From: Streptomyces ruber
GTDB lineage: Bacteria; Actinomycetota; Actinomycetes; Streptomycetales; Streptomycetaceae
Reading direction: 5' to 3'
NCBI RefSeq assembly: GCF_014648075.1
Contig: NZ_BMQK01000009.1
Span: 220,761 to 284,760 of the forward strand
Length of the DNA: 64,000 nucleotides
This document shows positions 1 through 8,901 of this stretch, one piece after another. Position 1 is the first letter of the stretch. The number at the start of each line of letters is the position of its first letter. A program made the position numbers and the translations under genes. The notes below the pieces were generated by a model that was given only the letters and a program-made list of their open reading frames with translations, was not told the DNA's origin and did no database searches.

Positions 1-625
1 CGTCGGGGACACCGACGCCGCCTTCGAGGGCGGCGAGACCGTCGCCACCGTCGTCACGGGCGCCTCGGGCGTCGCGACCGCGCCCCGGCTCCGGGCGGGT
101 GCGGAGACCGGCGAGTTCACGGTGCGGGCGACCGTCGTGGGCCGCTCGGTGCCCGCCCTCGACTTCGGGGCGACCGTCACCGAGCGCACCGCCGACTTCC
201 TCGTCCGCACCGACTCGACCCCGCTGACCTGCGTGGCCGGCGGCGAGTTCGCGGAGCAGGTCGAGCTGAAGGCCACCTACCGGGGCGCCGCCGCGGACAA
301 GGTGGCTGCCTCCGCGACTCTGGTCAAGGGACTGCTCGACTCCTCCGAGAACGACGAGGGCCCCTACTTCGAGGACGCCGACGGCAACCCCGTGCGCACC
401 CTGAAGGGCCTGAGAACCGACGGGGACGGCAAGCTGAAGCTGCCGAAGCTGTACGCGGGCGACACCACGGGCACGTTCTGGCTCCGCGTCACCACCGCGG
501 GCGGCGCGACGCGCACGGTCGCCCTGACCGTGACGAAGGCCGAGGCGTCGGCCGACCCGGAGACCTCGCCCGGACCGGAGACGCCGGAGGCGTCCCCCGG
601 TCCGTCGGCGAGCTCCACGGAGTGA
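1..625 (+). CDS. C-terminal part of an Ig-like repeat surface/secreted protein (5' truncated by window)
   Basis: The frame is open from base 2 with no stop, so the true start lies before the window; the GTG at 122 is probably internal. The visible part shows at least one and a half beta-rich repeats of bacterial Ig-like type, with phrases such as GVATAP, GEFTVRATV and GTFWLRVTT that close each repeat. The last 30 residues are a Pro/Glu/Ser/Thr-rich tail ending STE, with no LPXTG sorting signal and no terminal membrane helix. The domain style suggests an extracellular or surface adhesion or binding protein, but the N-terminus that would show a signal peptide is missing. It ends 40 bases before the convergent stop of hrpB. 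Confidence 0.7.
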   Translation, partial: VGDTDAAFEGGETVATVVTGASGVATAPRLRAGAETGEFTVRATVVGRSVPALDFGATVTERTADFLVRTDSTPLTCVAGGEFAEQVELKATYRGAAADKVAASATLVKGLLDSSENDEGPYFEDADGNPVRTLKGLRTDGDGKLKLPKLYAGDTTGTFWLRVTTAGGATRTVALTVTKAEASADPETSPGPETPEASPGPSASSTE

Positions 626-664
626 GCGAACGGAGCGGCGGGCCCGCCCGGTGGACCGGGCGGG

Positions 665-3193
665 TCAACGCCTGAGGCGCGCGTTCGTGTGCCGGGTCGG
701 TGCCGCGGCCGCCGGGTCCTCCGGCCACGGGTGCTTCGGGTACCGCCCGCGCAGCTCGGCCCGCACCGCCCGGTAGCCGTCCCGCCAGAAGGAGGCGAGA
801 TCGGCGGTGACGGCGGCCGGCCGGCCGGCGGGGGAGAGCAGGTGCACGAGCACGGGAATCCCGGCGAGCACGGGTGACTCCTGAAGCCCGAACATCTCCT
901 GCAGCTTCACCGCCAGCACCGGCCGTCCGGGGTCGGAGTAGTCGACCCGGACCGCGGACCCGCTCGGTACCACGATCCGCTCGGGCGCGAGCTCGTCCAG
1001 CCGTGCCGCCTCGCCCCCGGCCCACGGCAGCAGCCGCCTCAGCGCCTCCCCGGCGTCGACGCGCGCCAGGTCGGCCCGGCGCCGGGCCCGGCCCAGCTCC
1101 GGCTCCAGCCAGTCGTCCACGCGCGCGTGCAGGGCGTCGTCACGGACGTCGGGCCAGGGGTCGCCGAGGTGCGCCCGCAGGAACGCGAGCCGCTGCCGCA
1201 GCCGCTCCGCGTCCCCCGACCACCGCAGCAGCCCGAACCCCTCCTCCCGCAGCCCCGCCAGCAGCGCCTCCCGTACGAGCCGGGGATCGGCGTCGTCCAG
1301 CGGCCGCACCGTGAGCTCCACGGCGCCGAGCCGTTCGACGCGCCGCGCGACCACGTCCCCGCCGGCCCACCGCACCTCCTCGCCCGCCGCCGCCAGGGGC
1401 GCCGCCGCCTGCCGGGCCACCTCCTCGTCGACCGCCGCGGCGAGCCGCACGCGCGCGTGCCCCGCGCCGACGGGCCGGTCGGCGACGGCGACGGCCAGCC
1501 ACGGGGACCCGCGCAGCCCGGACCCCTCGGCGAGCTCGGCCCGCGTCCCGGAGACCATCAGGTACGACCCGCCCCGTGCCCGCGCCACCCGCTCGGGGAA
1601 CGCGAGCGCGGCCACCAGCCCGACGGCCCGGTCGTCCCGGTCGTCCCGGTCGCTCCCGCCGCCGTCCCGGGGGCCCGCGGCGGGCCCCGCCTCGCCGACC
1701 GCGGACCGCAGCCGCCGCGCCTCCGTGCGCCAGCGCTGCGCGTAGGCGTCGCCGCCGCGCCGGGCGGCCCGCCACGCCGCGGCGAGATCGTCGCCGTACT
1801 CCCGGGGCGGCTCCTCGCTCAGCAGCGCCACGACCTCCGCCGCCCGCTCCGCGCCGACCCGTTCGGCCGCGTCGAGCAGGGCACGGGCCAGCCGGGGGTG
1901 CAGGCCCAGCCGCGCCATCCGTGCGCCGCGCCGCGTCGGCCGGCCCGCGGGGTCCACCGCGCCGACGGCCTCCAGCACCTTCCGCGCCGCCGCCATCGCC
2001 CCGCCCGGCGGCGGGTCGAGGAGCGCCAGCCCGGAGGCGTCCGGGTCGCCCCAGCAGGCCGCCTGGAGGGCGAACGCGGTCAGGTCGGCCAGTTGCACCT
2101 CCGGCGCCGGAAAGCGCGGCAGACGGGCGTCCTCGGCCTCCGCCCAGCAGCGGTACACGGTGCCCGGGGCCTCCCGCCCGGCCCGCCCCGCCCGCTGCCG
2201 TCCGGCCGCCTGCGAGGCCCGTACGGTCGTCAGCGCGCTCAGCCCGCGCGCGTGGTCCACCCGCGGCTCGCGCGCGAGCCCGCTGTCCACGACGGTCCGC
2301 ACGCCGGGGACCGTCAGCGACGACTCGGCCACCGACGTGGCCAGCACCACCCGGCGGCGGGTCCCCGGGGACAGCACCGCGTCCTGCACGGCCGCCGGCG
2401 CCCGCCCGTGCACCTGGAGCACCTCGACGTCGCCCAGGTCGCCCAGCTGCCCGGCCACGCGCGCGATCTCGCCGACGCCGGGCAGGAAGCACAGCACGTC
2501 GCCCTCCCGCTCGGCCAGCGCCCGCCGCACCACCGACGCCACGTGCGCGAGCAGCGCCGGGTCCACCCGCATGCCGTGCGGGGGACGGACCCCGCGCGCG
2601 GGCGGCGCCCACACCACCTCCACCGGGTGCGAGACGCCCTCCGCCGCGACCACCGGCACGTCCCCCAGCAGCCGGGCCCACCCTTCCGCGTCGGTCGTGG
2701 CGGACGCGGCGACCAGACGCAGCTCCGGGCGGAGCGCGGCCCGTACGTCCAGGACGAACGCCGCCACCATGTCCGCGTCCAGGTGCCGCTCGTGGCACTC
2801 GTCCAGCACGACGACGTCGACGCCGGCCAGCTCCTGGTCCCGCTGCAGCCGCTGCAGCAGCACACCGGTCGTCACGACCTCCACGCGCACGCGTGGTCCC
2901 ACCACGCGCTCACCGCGCACACTGAACCCGACGCTCTCCCCGACCCGCTCCCCGAGCAGCCACGCCATCCGCCGCGCCGCCGCCCGCGCGGCGATGCGCC
3001 GGGGCTCGGCGACGACGACACGCCGCGCCGGGCCGTCACCGACGAGTCCCGCCAGCACCAGCGGCACCAGCGTGGTCTTGCCGGTGCCCGGCGGCGCCAC
3101 CAGCACGGCGGCACCGTGCGCGTCCAGCGCGTCGTTCAGGGCGGGCAGGGCACCGCGTACCGGCAACTGGTCCAGGGCGTCGTAACGGATCAC
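665..3193 (-). CDS. hrpB: ATP-dependent RNA helicase HrpB
   Basis: An 842-residue DExH-box helicase, full length for the HrpB family. It has Walker A (APPGTGKTT, about 34-41), the DECH box (131-134), a SAT motif, and a motif VI region with the QRAGRAGR-like string about 335. The C-terminal half (HA2 and HrpB_C) ends with a PKHPWPEDP-type motif typical of HrpB. The start is GTG at 3193, giving a first helix that precedes Walker A as in homologues. HrpB proteins are cytoplasmic; their exact RNA substrates in actinobacteria are not well defined. It is transcribed alone, convergent with the Ig-like gene and 34 bases downstream of the methyltransferase gene on the same strand. Confidence 0.93.
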   Translation of the reverse strand: MIRYDALDQLPVRGALPALNDALDAHGAAVLVAPPGTGKTTLVPLVLAGLVGDGPARRVVVAEPRRIAARAAARRMAWLLGERVGESVGFSVRGERVVGPRVRVEVVTTGVLLQRLQRDQELAGVDVVVLDECHERHLDADMVAAFVLDVRAALRPELRLVAASATTDAEGWARLLGDVPVVAAEGVSHPVEVVWAPPARGVRPPHGMRVDPALLAHVASVVRRALAEREGDVLCFLPGVGEIARVAGQLGDLGDVEVLQVHGRAPAAVQDAVLSPGTRRRVVLATSVAESSLTVPGVRTVVDSGLAREPRVDHARGLSALTTVRASQAAGRQRAGRAGREAPGTVYRCWAEAEDARLPRFPAPEVQLADLTAFALQAACWGDPDASGLALLDPPPGGAMAAARKVLEAVGAVDPAGRPTRRGARMARLGLHPRLARALLDAAERVGAERAAEVVALLSEEPPREYGDDLAAAWRAARRGGDAYAQRWRTEARRLRSAVGEAGPAAGPRDGGGSDRDDRDDRAVGLVAALAFPERVARARGGSYLMVSGTRAELAEGSGLRGSPWLAVAVADRPVGAGHARVRLAAAVDEEVARQAAAPLAAAGEEVRWAGGDVVARRVERLGAVELTVRPLDDADPRLVREALLAGLREEGFGLLRWSGDAERLRQRLAFLRAHLGDPWPDVRDDALHARVDDWLEPELGRARRRADLARVDAGEALRRLLPWAGGEAARLDELAPERIVVPSGSAVRVDYSDPGRPVLAVKLQEMFGLQESPVLAGIPVLVHLLSPAGRPAAVTADLASFWRDGYRAVRAELRGRYPKHPWPEDPAAAAPTRHTNARLRR

Positions 3194-3227
3194 GCCCCCA
3201 GTCTCCCCGCCACCGCCCTCGCCGCCG

Positions 3228-4160
3228 TCAGTCCCGCTCGCACACGAAGATCGCCGTTCCCGGGATCAGGGCGCCGCGCAGCGGGGACCAGCCGCCCCAC
3301 TCGGAGCTGTTCCAGGCGGGCCACTCCGGCTCGACCAGGTCCGCCAGGCGGAAGCCCGCCGCCACGACGTCCCGGACGCGGTCTCCGAGCGTCCTGTGGT
3401 GCTCGACGTACACCGCGCGGCCGCTCTCGTCCTGCTCGACGTAGGGCGTGCGGTCGAAGTACGACCCCGAGACGCTCAGTCCCTCGGGGCCGGGTTCGTC
3501 GGGGAACGCCCAGCGGATCGGGTGGGTCACCGAGAAGACGAGACGGCCGCCGGGACGCAGCACCCGGCGCACCTCCCGCAGCACCAGCACCGGGTCGGCC
3601 ACGAAGGGCAGCGCCCCGTACGCCGAGCACGCCAGGTCGAAGGAGGCGTCCGCGAAGGGCAGCGCCGCCGCGTCGGCCTGGACGAGGGGGAACGTCCCGC
3701 CGATCCGCAGCGCGTGCTGGAGCTGCCGGTGGGACAGGTCCAGGGCGACCGGGCGGGCGCCCTGGGCGGCCAGCCAGCGCGAGCACTGGGCCGCTCCGGC
3801 GCCGATCTCCAGCACGTCCTTGCCGCCGAGGTCCTCCGGCGGCCCGAGCAGCTCCGCCTCCACCTCGTCCAGTCCCTCGGGACCCCACACGAAGCGGTCG
3901 TCCCCGAGGAAGGTGCCGTGTTCGACCTGGTACTCGTCGGCGTTCCGGTCCCACCAGCCGCGGTTGGCGCGGGAACTCTCCGTGACCCCCGCCTCGCGGC
4001 GTGTCGCCTCGGGCTCGGCGGCCCCGGGCGCCCCGGATGCGTGGAAGACCTCGGGCTCTTGGATGATCGGCTCCCTCGTCGTACTCTTCCGATCCCGTGC
4101 CGGTAGTGTCGCGGAGGGGGCGTCCCGGGCCCGTGGGGCGGCGGAACGCCGTCCGGGCAC
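3228..4160 (-). CDS. class I SAM-dependent methyltransferase
   Basis: The core from about residue 60 reads SRANRGWWDRNADEYQ, followed by motif I (DVLEIGAGAAQ, 116-126), an acidic motif II (VALDLS), motif IV with FDLACSAYGALPFV and the post-motif LRPGGRLVFSVTHP. This is a Methyltransf_11-type fold; the substrate is unknown. The first 60 residues are low-complexity and weakly conserved in style. The only in-frame start I can find ahead of the conserved core is GTG 4160, so the start is uncertain. It is divergent from rpsA and the 5' end lies close to the rpsA promoter region. A role in small-molecule or translation-linked methylation is possible but not shown. Confidence 0.8.
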   Translation of the reverse strand: MPGRRSAAPRARDAPSATLPARDRKSTTREPIIQEPEVFHASGAPGAAEPEATRREAGVTESSRANRGWWDRNADEYQVEHGTFLGDDRFVWGPEGLDEVEAELLGPPEDLGGKDVLEIGAGAAQCSRWLAAQGARPVALDLSHRQLQHALRIGGTFPLVQADAAALPFADASFDLACSAYGALPFVADPVLVLREVRRVLRPGGRLVFSVTHPIRWAFPDEPGPEGLSVSGSYFDRTPYVEQDESGRAVYVEHHRTLGDRVRDVVAAGFRLADLVEPEWPAWNSSEWGGWSPLRGALIPGTAIFVCERD

Positions 4161-4234
4161 GGCAGGCGGGCGGCGTCGCGTGTGTTCTTGTGCCGGTTAT
4201 GAGGCGATCCGCCCCGGGTGTGCGCCTTCGCGCA

Positions 4235-4263
4235 TTGACCCTGTCCGGCTGCCCCCGTATGCT
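4235..4263 (+). promoter_or_regulatory. rpsA promoter (-35 TTGACC, 17-bp spacer, -10 TATGCT)
   Basis: TTGACC at 4235-4240 and TATGCT at 4258-4263 are separated by exactly 17 bp, close to the housekeeping HrdB consensus. Transcription would start near 4270 and leave a leader of about 195 nt before the rpsA ATG at 4466. The rest of the 305-bp gap shows no open frame of credible coding type. The long leader could carry S1 autoregulation, as known for proteobacterial rpsA, but no specific structure is claimed here. Confidence 0.75.
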
Positions 4264-4465
4264 ACAAGTTGCGCTGCGGGCCTGCGCACCTCAGACGTAG
4301 CAGGCTGCGCTCGCATCTGTTGTATGTCCCCTCGGTTGTCGAGGCGCCGCCACCGGAAGTCCAGGTGAGGCGCTTCCTAGGCTGTCCGGCTTCTGCAGAG
4401 CGAAACGGGCTCCCGGCGTAAGCAGTACCTACGACTTCAATGTCCGTACCGGAGCCCTTTCCCAC

Positions 4466-5959
4466 ATGACGAGCAGCACCGAGACCACCGCCACCACGCC
4501 GCAGGTAGCGGTCAACGACATCGGTAACGAGGAAGCCTTCCTCGCCGCGATCGACGAGACGATCAAGTACTTCAACGACGGCGACATCGTCGACGGCGTC
4601 ATCGTGAAGGTCGACCGGGACGAGGTCCTGCTCGACATCGGTTACAAGACCGAAGGTGTCATCCCGAGCCGCGAGCTCTCGATCAAGCACGACGTCGACC
4701 CGAACGAGGTCGTGGCCGTCGGCGACGAGATCGAGGCCCTGGTCCTCCAGAAGGAGGACAAGGAAGGCCGCCTGATCCTCTCGAAGAAGCGCGCCCAGTA
4801 CGAGCGTGCCTGGGGCACCATCGAGAAGATCAAGGAAGAGGACGGCATCGTCACCGGTACCGTCATCGAGGTCGTCAAGGGTGGTCTCATCCTCGACATC
4901 GGCCTCCGTGGCTTCCTCCCCGCCTCCCTGGTCGAGATGCGCCGCGTCCGCGACCTGCAGCCGTACGTCGGCAAGGAGCTCGAGGCCAAGATCATCGAGC
5001 TGGACAAGAACCGCAACAACGTGGTCCTGTCCCGCCGTGCCTGGCTGGAGCAGACCCAGTCCGAGGTCCGCCAGACGTTCCTCACGACCCTCCAGAAGGG
5101 TCAGGTCCGCTCCGGTGTGGTCTCCTCGATCGTCAACTTCGGTGCCTTCGTGGACCTGGGTGGCGTCGACGGTCTGGTCCACGTCTCCGAGCTGTCCTGG
5201 AAGCACATCGACCACCCCTCCGAGGTCGTCGAGGTCGGCCAGGAGGTCACCGTCGAGGTCCTCGACGTCGACATGGACCGCGAGCGCGTCTCCCTGTCGC
5301 TGAAGGCGACCCAGGAAGACCCGTGGCAGCAGTTCGCCCGCACCCACCAGATCGGCCAGGTCGTGCCCGGCAAGGTCACGAAGCTGGTTCCGTTCGGTGC
5401 GTTCGTCCGCGTGGACGAGGGCATCGAGGGTCTGGTCCACATCTCCGAGCTGGCCGAGCGCCACGTGGAGATCCCGGAGCAGGTCGTCCAGGTCAACGAC
5501 GAGATCTTCGTCAAGGTCATCGACATCGACCTGGAGCGTCGCCGGATCTCGCTGTCCCTCAAGCAGGCCAACGAGTCCTTCGGAGCCGACCCGACGGCGG
5601 TCGAGTTCGACCCGACCCTGTACGGCATGGCCGCGTCCTACGACGACCAGGGCAACTACATCTACCCCGAGGGCTTCGACCCCGAGACCAACGACTGGCT
5701 CGAGGGTTACGAGAAGCAGCGCGAGGAGTGGGAGCGCCAGTACGCCGAGGCGCAGACGCGCTTCGAGCAGCACCAGGCGCAGGTCATCAAGTCCCGCGAG
5801 GCGGACGAGCAGGCCGCTGCCGAGGGTGGCGAGGCCGCCGCTCCGGCCGCGTCCGGCGGCGGTTCGTACTCCTCCGAGGGTGGCGACAACTCCGGCGCCC
5901 TCGCCTCGGACGAGGCCCTGGCCGCGCTCCGCGAGAAGCTCGCCGGCGGCCAGAGCTGA
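4466..5959 (+). CDS. rpsA: 30S ribosomal protein S1
   Basis: A 497-residue protein with four consecutive S1 (OB-fold) RNA-binding domains at about 35-105, 120-192, 208-278 and 293-364. Each carries the typical GxVxxIxxFGAFVDL...GLVHxSEL pattern, best seen in domains 3 and 4. Four domains, rather than the six of E. coli S1, is the normal actinobacterial form. The C-terminal 130 residues are acidic and then Ala/Gly/Ser rich. Codon use is strongly biased to C-ending codons, as expected for a highly expressed gene. GGAG at 4451 precedes ATG 4466. It binds mRNA on the 30S subunit and helps initiate translation of structured or leadered messages. Confidence 0.98.
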   Translation: MTSSTETTATTPQVAVNDIGNEEAFLAAIDETIKYFNDGDIVDGVIVKVDRDEVLLDIGYKTEGVIPSRELSIKHDVDPNEVVAVGDEIEALVLQKEDKEGRLILSKKRAQYERAWGTIEKIKEEDGIVTGTVIEVVKGGLILDIGLRGFLPASLVEMRRVRDLQPYVGKELEAKIIELDKNRNNVVLSRRAWLEQTQSEVRQTFLTTLQKGQVRSGVVSSIVNFGAFVDLGGVDGLVHVSELSWKHIDHPSEVVEVGQEVTVEVLDVDMDRERVSLSLKATQEDPWQQFARTHQIGQVVPGKVTKLVPFGAFVRVDEGIEGLVHISELAERHVEIPEQVVQVNDEIFVKVIDIDLERRRISLSLKQANESFGADPTAVEFDPTLYGMAASYDDQGNYIYPEGFDPETNDWLEGYEKQREEWERQYAEAQTRFEQHQAQVIKSREADEQAAAEGGEAAAPAASGGGSYSSEGGDNSGALASDEALAALREKLAGGQS

Positions 5960-6027
5960 ACTCCGCACGGAGGAACGCTCCACCGCTGACCGGTAGTCGC
6001 CCGACCACCGGCCGGCAGTAGCTCGAC

Positions 6028-6061
6028 CGAAGGCCCGCATCCACCCGGATGCGGGCCTTCG
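6028..6061 (+). terminator. rpsA terminator
   Basis: A perfect 13-bp inverted repeat (6028-6040 against 6049-6061, arm CGAAGGCCCGCAT) with an 8-base loop lies 69 bases past the rpsA stop. There is no U-run, which is usual for Streptomyces terminators. Confidence 0.85.
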
Positions 6062-6161
6062 GCGTATCCGCGGGGAGCGGACGGGTTCCGGCCGCGACGG
6101 TGGGGAATGCTCACGCCCCATGCGGCGTTGTGCGTGACGGACATGAGGAGGAGCGGTCACA

Positions 6162-7100
6162 GTGCTTGATCCGCAGGGTTTGTACGCATGGGAGCCGAAA
6201 GGCCTGAGCGTCGTCGACATGGCGCTGGCCCAGGAGTCGGCCGGACTGGTCATGCTCTACCACTTCGACGGATACATCGACGCGGGCGAGACCGGCGACC
6301 AGATCGTCGACCAGCTCCTCGACTCGCTGCCCCACCAGGTCGTCGCCCGTTTCGACCACGACCGGCTCGTCGACTACCGCGCCCGCCGCCCGCTGCTGAC
6401 GTTCAAGCGCGACCGCTGGACCGGCTACGAGGAGCCCACCCTGGACGTGCGGCTCGTCCAGGACGCCACCGGGGCGCCCTTCCTGCTGCTGTCCGGCCCC
6501 GAGCCGGACGTCGAGTGGGAACGCTTCGCCGCCGCCGTGCTGCAGATCGTGGAGCGGCTCGGGGTGCGCCTGTCCGTGAACTTCCACGGCATCCCCATGG
6601 GCGTCCCGCACACCCGCCCGGTGGGACTGACCCCGCACGGCAACCGCACCGAGCTGGTGCCGGGCCACCGCGGCCCCTTCGAGGAGGCGCAGGTGCCCGG
6701 CAGCGCGGAGGGCCTCGTCGAGTACCGCCTGATGGAGGCCGGCCACGACGTCCTCGGCGTCGCCGCGCACGTGCCGCACTACATCGCCCGCTCCGCGTAC
6801 CCGGACGCCGCCCTGACCGTGCTGGAGGCGATCACGGGCGCGACCGGACTGGTGCTCCCCGGCGTCGCCCACGCGCTCCGCACGCAGGCGTACCGCACCC
6901 AGACCGAGATCGACCGGCAGATCCAGGAGGGCGACGAGGAGCTCGTCGCCCTCGTCCAGGGCCTGGAGCACCAGTACGACGCCGCGGCCGGCGCCGAGAC
7001 GCGCGGCAACATGCTGGCCGAGCCCGTCGACATCCCGTCCGCGGACGAGATCGGGCGCGAGTTCGAGAAGTTCCTGGCGGAGCGGGAGGGCGAGGGCTGA
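6162..7100 (+). CDS. PAC2 family protein (proteasome assembly chaperone-like)
   Basis: A 312-residue protein of the actinobacterial PAC2 family, recognised by VMLYHFDGYIDAGETGDQIVDQLLD near the N-terminus, the central LLLSGPEPDVEWERF segment and NFHGIPMGVPHTRP. PAC2 proteins share a fold with eukaryotic proteasome assembly chaperones. Actinobacteria have a 20S proteasome, but a direct assembly role for this subfamily is unproven. The start is GTG 6162, with GAGGAGCGG about 9 bases upstream. It lies between the rpsA terminator and coaE, in the same orientation, and is probably transcribed on its own. Mature function: unknown cytoplasmic protein. Confidence 0.85.
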   Translation: MLDPQGLYAWEPKGLSVVDMALAQESAGLVMLYHFDGYIDAGETGDQIVDQLLDSLPHQVVARFDHDRLVDYRARRPLLTFKRDRWTGYEEPTLDVRLVQDATGAPFLLLSGPEPDVEWERFAAAVLQIVERLGVRLSVNFHGIPMGVPHTRPVGLTPHGNRTELVPGHRGPFEEAQVPGSAEGLVEYRLMEAGHDVLGVAAHVPHYIARSAYPDAALTVLEAITGATGLVLPGVAHALRTQAYRTQTEIDRQIQEGDEELVALVQGLEHQYDAAAGAETRGNMLAEPVDIPSADEIGREFEKFLAEREGEG

Positions 7101-7160
7101 ACCGGGGCGTCCAGGCCCGCGGTGGGGCCCGGGGGGAATCCCCCCGCCCCCTTCCCGGCG

Positions 7161-7183
7161 ACGTCAGTGGCAGGCCCTAAGCT
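7161..7183 (+). promoter_or_regulatory. RecA-NDp-like (PafBC-type) promoter of coaE
   Basis: ACGTCAGTG (7161-7169), exactly 8 bases, then TAAGCT (7178-7183). The upstream block matches 7 of 9 positions of TTGTCRGTG, and the downstream block fits TANNNT. Only 7 bases separate the -10 from ATG 7191, so the transcript would be leaderless. Confidence 0.5.
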
Positions 7184-7190
7184 TCCGGCC

Positions 7191-7799
7191 ATGCTGAGAG
7201 TGGGCCTGACCGGGGGTATCGGAGCCGGCAAGAGCGAGGTGTCGCGGCTGCTCGTCGAGTGCGGGGCCGTACTGGTGGACGCGGACCGCATCGCGCGGGA
7301 GGTCGTCGAGCCCGGCACCCCCGGACTCGCGGCGGTCGTCGACGCCTTCGGCGAGGAGATCCTCGCCGAGGACGGCAGCCTCGACCGGCCGAAGCTGGGC
7401 GCGGTGGTGTTCGCCGACCCCGAGAAGCTCGCCACGCTGAACGCGATCGTGCACCCCCTGGTGCGCTCCCGCTCCCAGGAACTGGAGAGCGCGGCCGCCG
7501 CGGACGCCGTCGTCGTCCACGACGTCCCCCTTCTGACGGAGAACGGGCTCGCCCCCCTCCACGACCTCGTGGTCGTCGTGGACGTGGCGCCCGAGACCCA
7601 GCTCGACCGCCTGGTACGGCTGCGCGGTATGACCCCGGAGGACGCCCGTGCGCGGATGGCCGCCCAGGCCACCCGCGAGCAGCGGCGGGAGATCGCCGAC
7701 ATCGTGATCGACAACGACGTCCCGCTGGAGGACCTCGAGCGGCGGGTACGGGAGGTGTGGACCGAGCTGGAACGCAGGGCACGCCAGTCCCAGGAATAG
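7191..7799 (+). CDS. coaE: dephospho-CoA kinase
   Basis: This 202-residue enzyme phosphorylates dephospho-CoA on the 3'-ribose hydroxyl in the last step of coenzyme A synthesis. The P-loop GGIGAGKS occupies residues 8-15, followed by DADRIAREVVEPGTPGL, the CoA-domain HPLV...HDVPLLTENGL segment and the LID-like LVRLRGMTPEDARARM. ATG 7191 is preferred over the in-frame upstream ATG at 7122 because it puts the P-loop at the usual place and because a -10 hexamer lies 7 bases upstream, implying leaderless translation. There is no Shine-Dalgarno sequence. The length is that of a plain CoaE, without the C-terminal UPF0157 extension seen in mycobacteria. Confidence 0.96.
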   Translation: MLRVGLTGGIGAGKSEVSRLLVECGAVLVDADRIAREVVEPGTPGLAAVVDAFGEEILAEDGSLDRPKLGAVVFADPEKLATLNAIVHPLVRSRSQELESAAAADAVVVHDVPLLTENGLAPLHDLVVVVDVAPETQLDRLVRLRGMTPEDARARMAAQATREQRREIADIVIDNDVPLEDLERRVREVWTELERRARQSQE

Positions 7800-7849
7800 C
7801 GTTCCGACGCGGCGGCGTTGAAGCGGTGCAGCAAGGGAAGGACTCAGCC

Positions 7850-8230
7850 GTGCCCGAACACAGCGGAACCAGCGGACGTACGCCGGAGACGAACGTCATC
7901 GACTACCGCGCGGCCGAACAACTGCTGGCGGCGAAGGACCCGCGTGGCGCGGTGAAGCTGCTCGACCCGGTCATCGCCGCGCACCCCGAGAACACGGCCG
8001 CCCGGCTGCTGCGCGCCCGGGCCTTTTTCGCGGCGGCGCAACTGCGGCCCGCCGAACTGGAGTTCACGATCGTCCTGGAGCGTGAGCCCGACAACGCGTA
8101 CGCGCACTTCGCGCTGGCGCGCACCTACCAGCGGCAGAACCGCCCCGACCAGGCCAAGCGGCACTTCCGCCTCGCGGCCGCGCTCGATCCGAACCCGGAG
8201 TACCTGGAAGCGGCGCGTTTCGACGGGTGA
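7850..8230 (+). CDS. small tetratricopeptide repeat protein
   Basis: A 126-residue protein made almost wholly of TPR helices: YRAAEQLLAAKDPRGAVKLLDPVIAAHPENTAARLL-type first repeat, then a second (RPAELEFTIVLEREPDNAYAHFALA) and a third ending ALDPNPEY. TPR folds mediate protein contacts, so it is probably an adaptor; no enzyme motif is visible. The start GTG 7850 follows AAGGGAAGGA with good spacing. It begins 50 bases after coaE and may share its transcript. A strong hairpin terminates the unit at 8260-8288. Confidence 0.88.
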   Translation: MPEHSGTSGRTPETNVIDYRAAEQLLAAKDPRGAVKLLDPVIAAHPENTAARLLRARAFFAAAQLRPAELEFTIVLEREPDNAYAHFALARTYQRQNRPDQAKRHFRLAAALDPNPEYLEAARFDG

Positions 8231-8259
8231 CCGACGTGTGACGGTGCCGCGGGGCCGTC

Positions 8260-8288
8260 CGCCCCGGGTCGGTCGTCGACCCGGGGCG
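8260..8288. terminator. bidirectional terminator between the TPR and S4 genes
   Basis: A perfect 12-bp stem (arm CGCCCCGGGTCG, 8260-8271 with 8277-8288) and 5-base loop, placed between convergent genes. Confidence 0.85.
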
Positions 8289-8349
8289 TCTTGGTGGCCG
8301 CATGGACCCGGACGGGATCTCGCCCGGGCGCTCCTCCGTCCTTGTCGCC

Positions 8350-8808
8350 TCAGCGTTCGCGGGCGTCCCGGGCCTCGGCCGCGGAGGCGGCGAGGCCCCG
8401 CAGGCGTTCCATCTCACGGCGGTCGCGCTTGGTGGGGCGGCCCGCGCCGCGGTCGCGGATGCCGGCGGGGGCGACGGCCTCACGGGGCGGGGGCGGCGGA
8501 CTGTTGTCGACGTAGCACTGGACCGCGACCGGGGCGCCGACCCGCTTGCGGATCAGCCGCTTGACGACGACGATCCGTTCCCGTCCCGCGTGGCGCAGCC
8601 GTACCTCGTCGCCGACGCGGACCGCGTAGGCGGGCTTGACGCGTTCACCGTTCACCCGGACGTGGCCGCCCCGGCAGGCGGTCGCGCCCAGCGAGCGGGT
8701 CTTGACGAGACGCACGGACCAGATCCAGCTGTCGATGCGCACGGATTCGCCGTTCCCCGGGCGGGCGGCTTCGGCGGCTGCCACCGCGTCGTCTTCTGCA
8801 GGAGCCAT
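8350..8808 (-). CDS. S4-domain RNA-binding protein (Hsp15/RqcP-like)
   Basis: This 152-residue protein has a single S4 domain (about 22-85: VRIDSWIWSVRLVKTRSLG...GGHVRVNGERVKPAYAVRVGDEVRL) and a basic Pro-rich C-terminus ending in a Lys/Arg helix. Hsp15 and RqcP relatives bind stalled 50S subunits or rRNA in ribosome rescue and quality control; that role is inferred from the family. The start ATG 8808 follows GGAGG closely. It is divergent from the uracil-DNA glycosylase gene, with a shared 93-bp promoter region. Confidence 0.88.
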   Translation of the reverse strand: MAPAEDDAVAAAEAARPGNGESVRIDSWIWSVRLVKTRSLGATACRGGHVRVNGERVKPAYAVRVGDEVRLRHAGRERIVVVKRLIRKRVGAPVAVQCYVDNSPPPPPREAVAPAGIRDRGAGRPTKRDRREMERLRGLAASAAEARDARER

Positions 8809-8901
8809 GCCTCCGACCTTAGCCCGACGGTGGGCGGGTTCCGGCAACCCGTGTGCCGGTCCGGCGATCACCGGGCCGCACCGGGTCGTACCGTGGACGA
8901 C

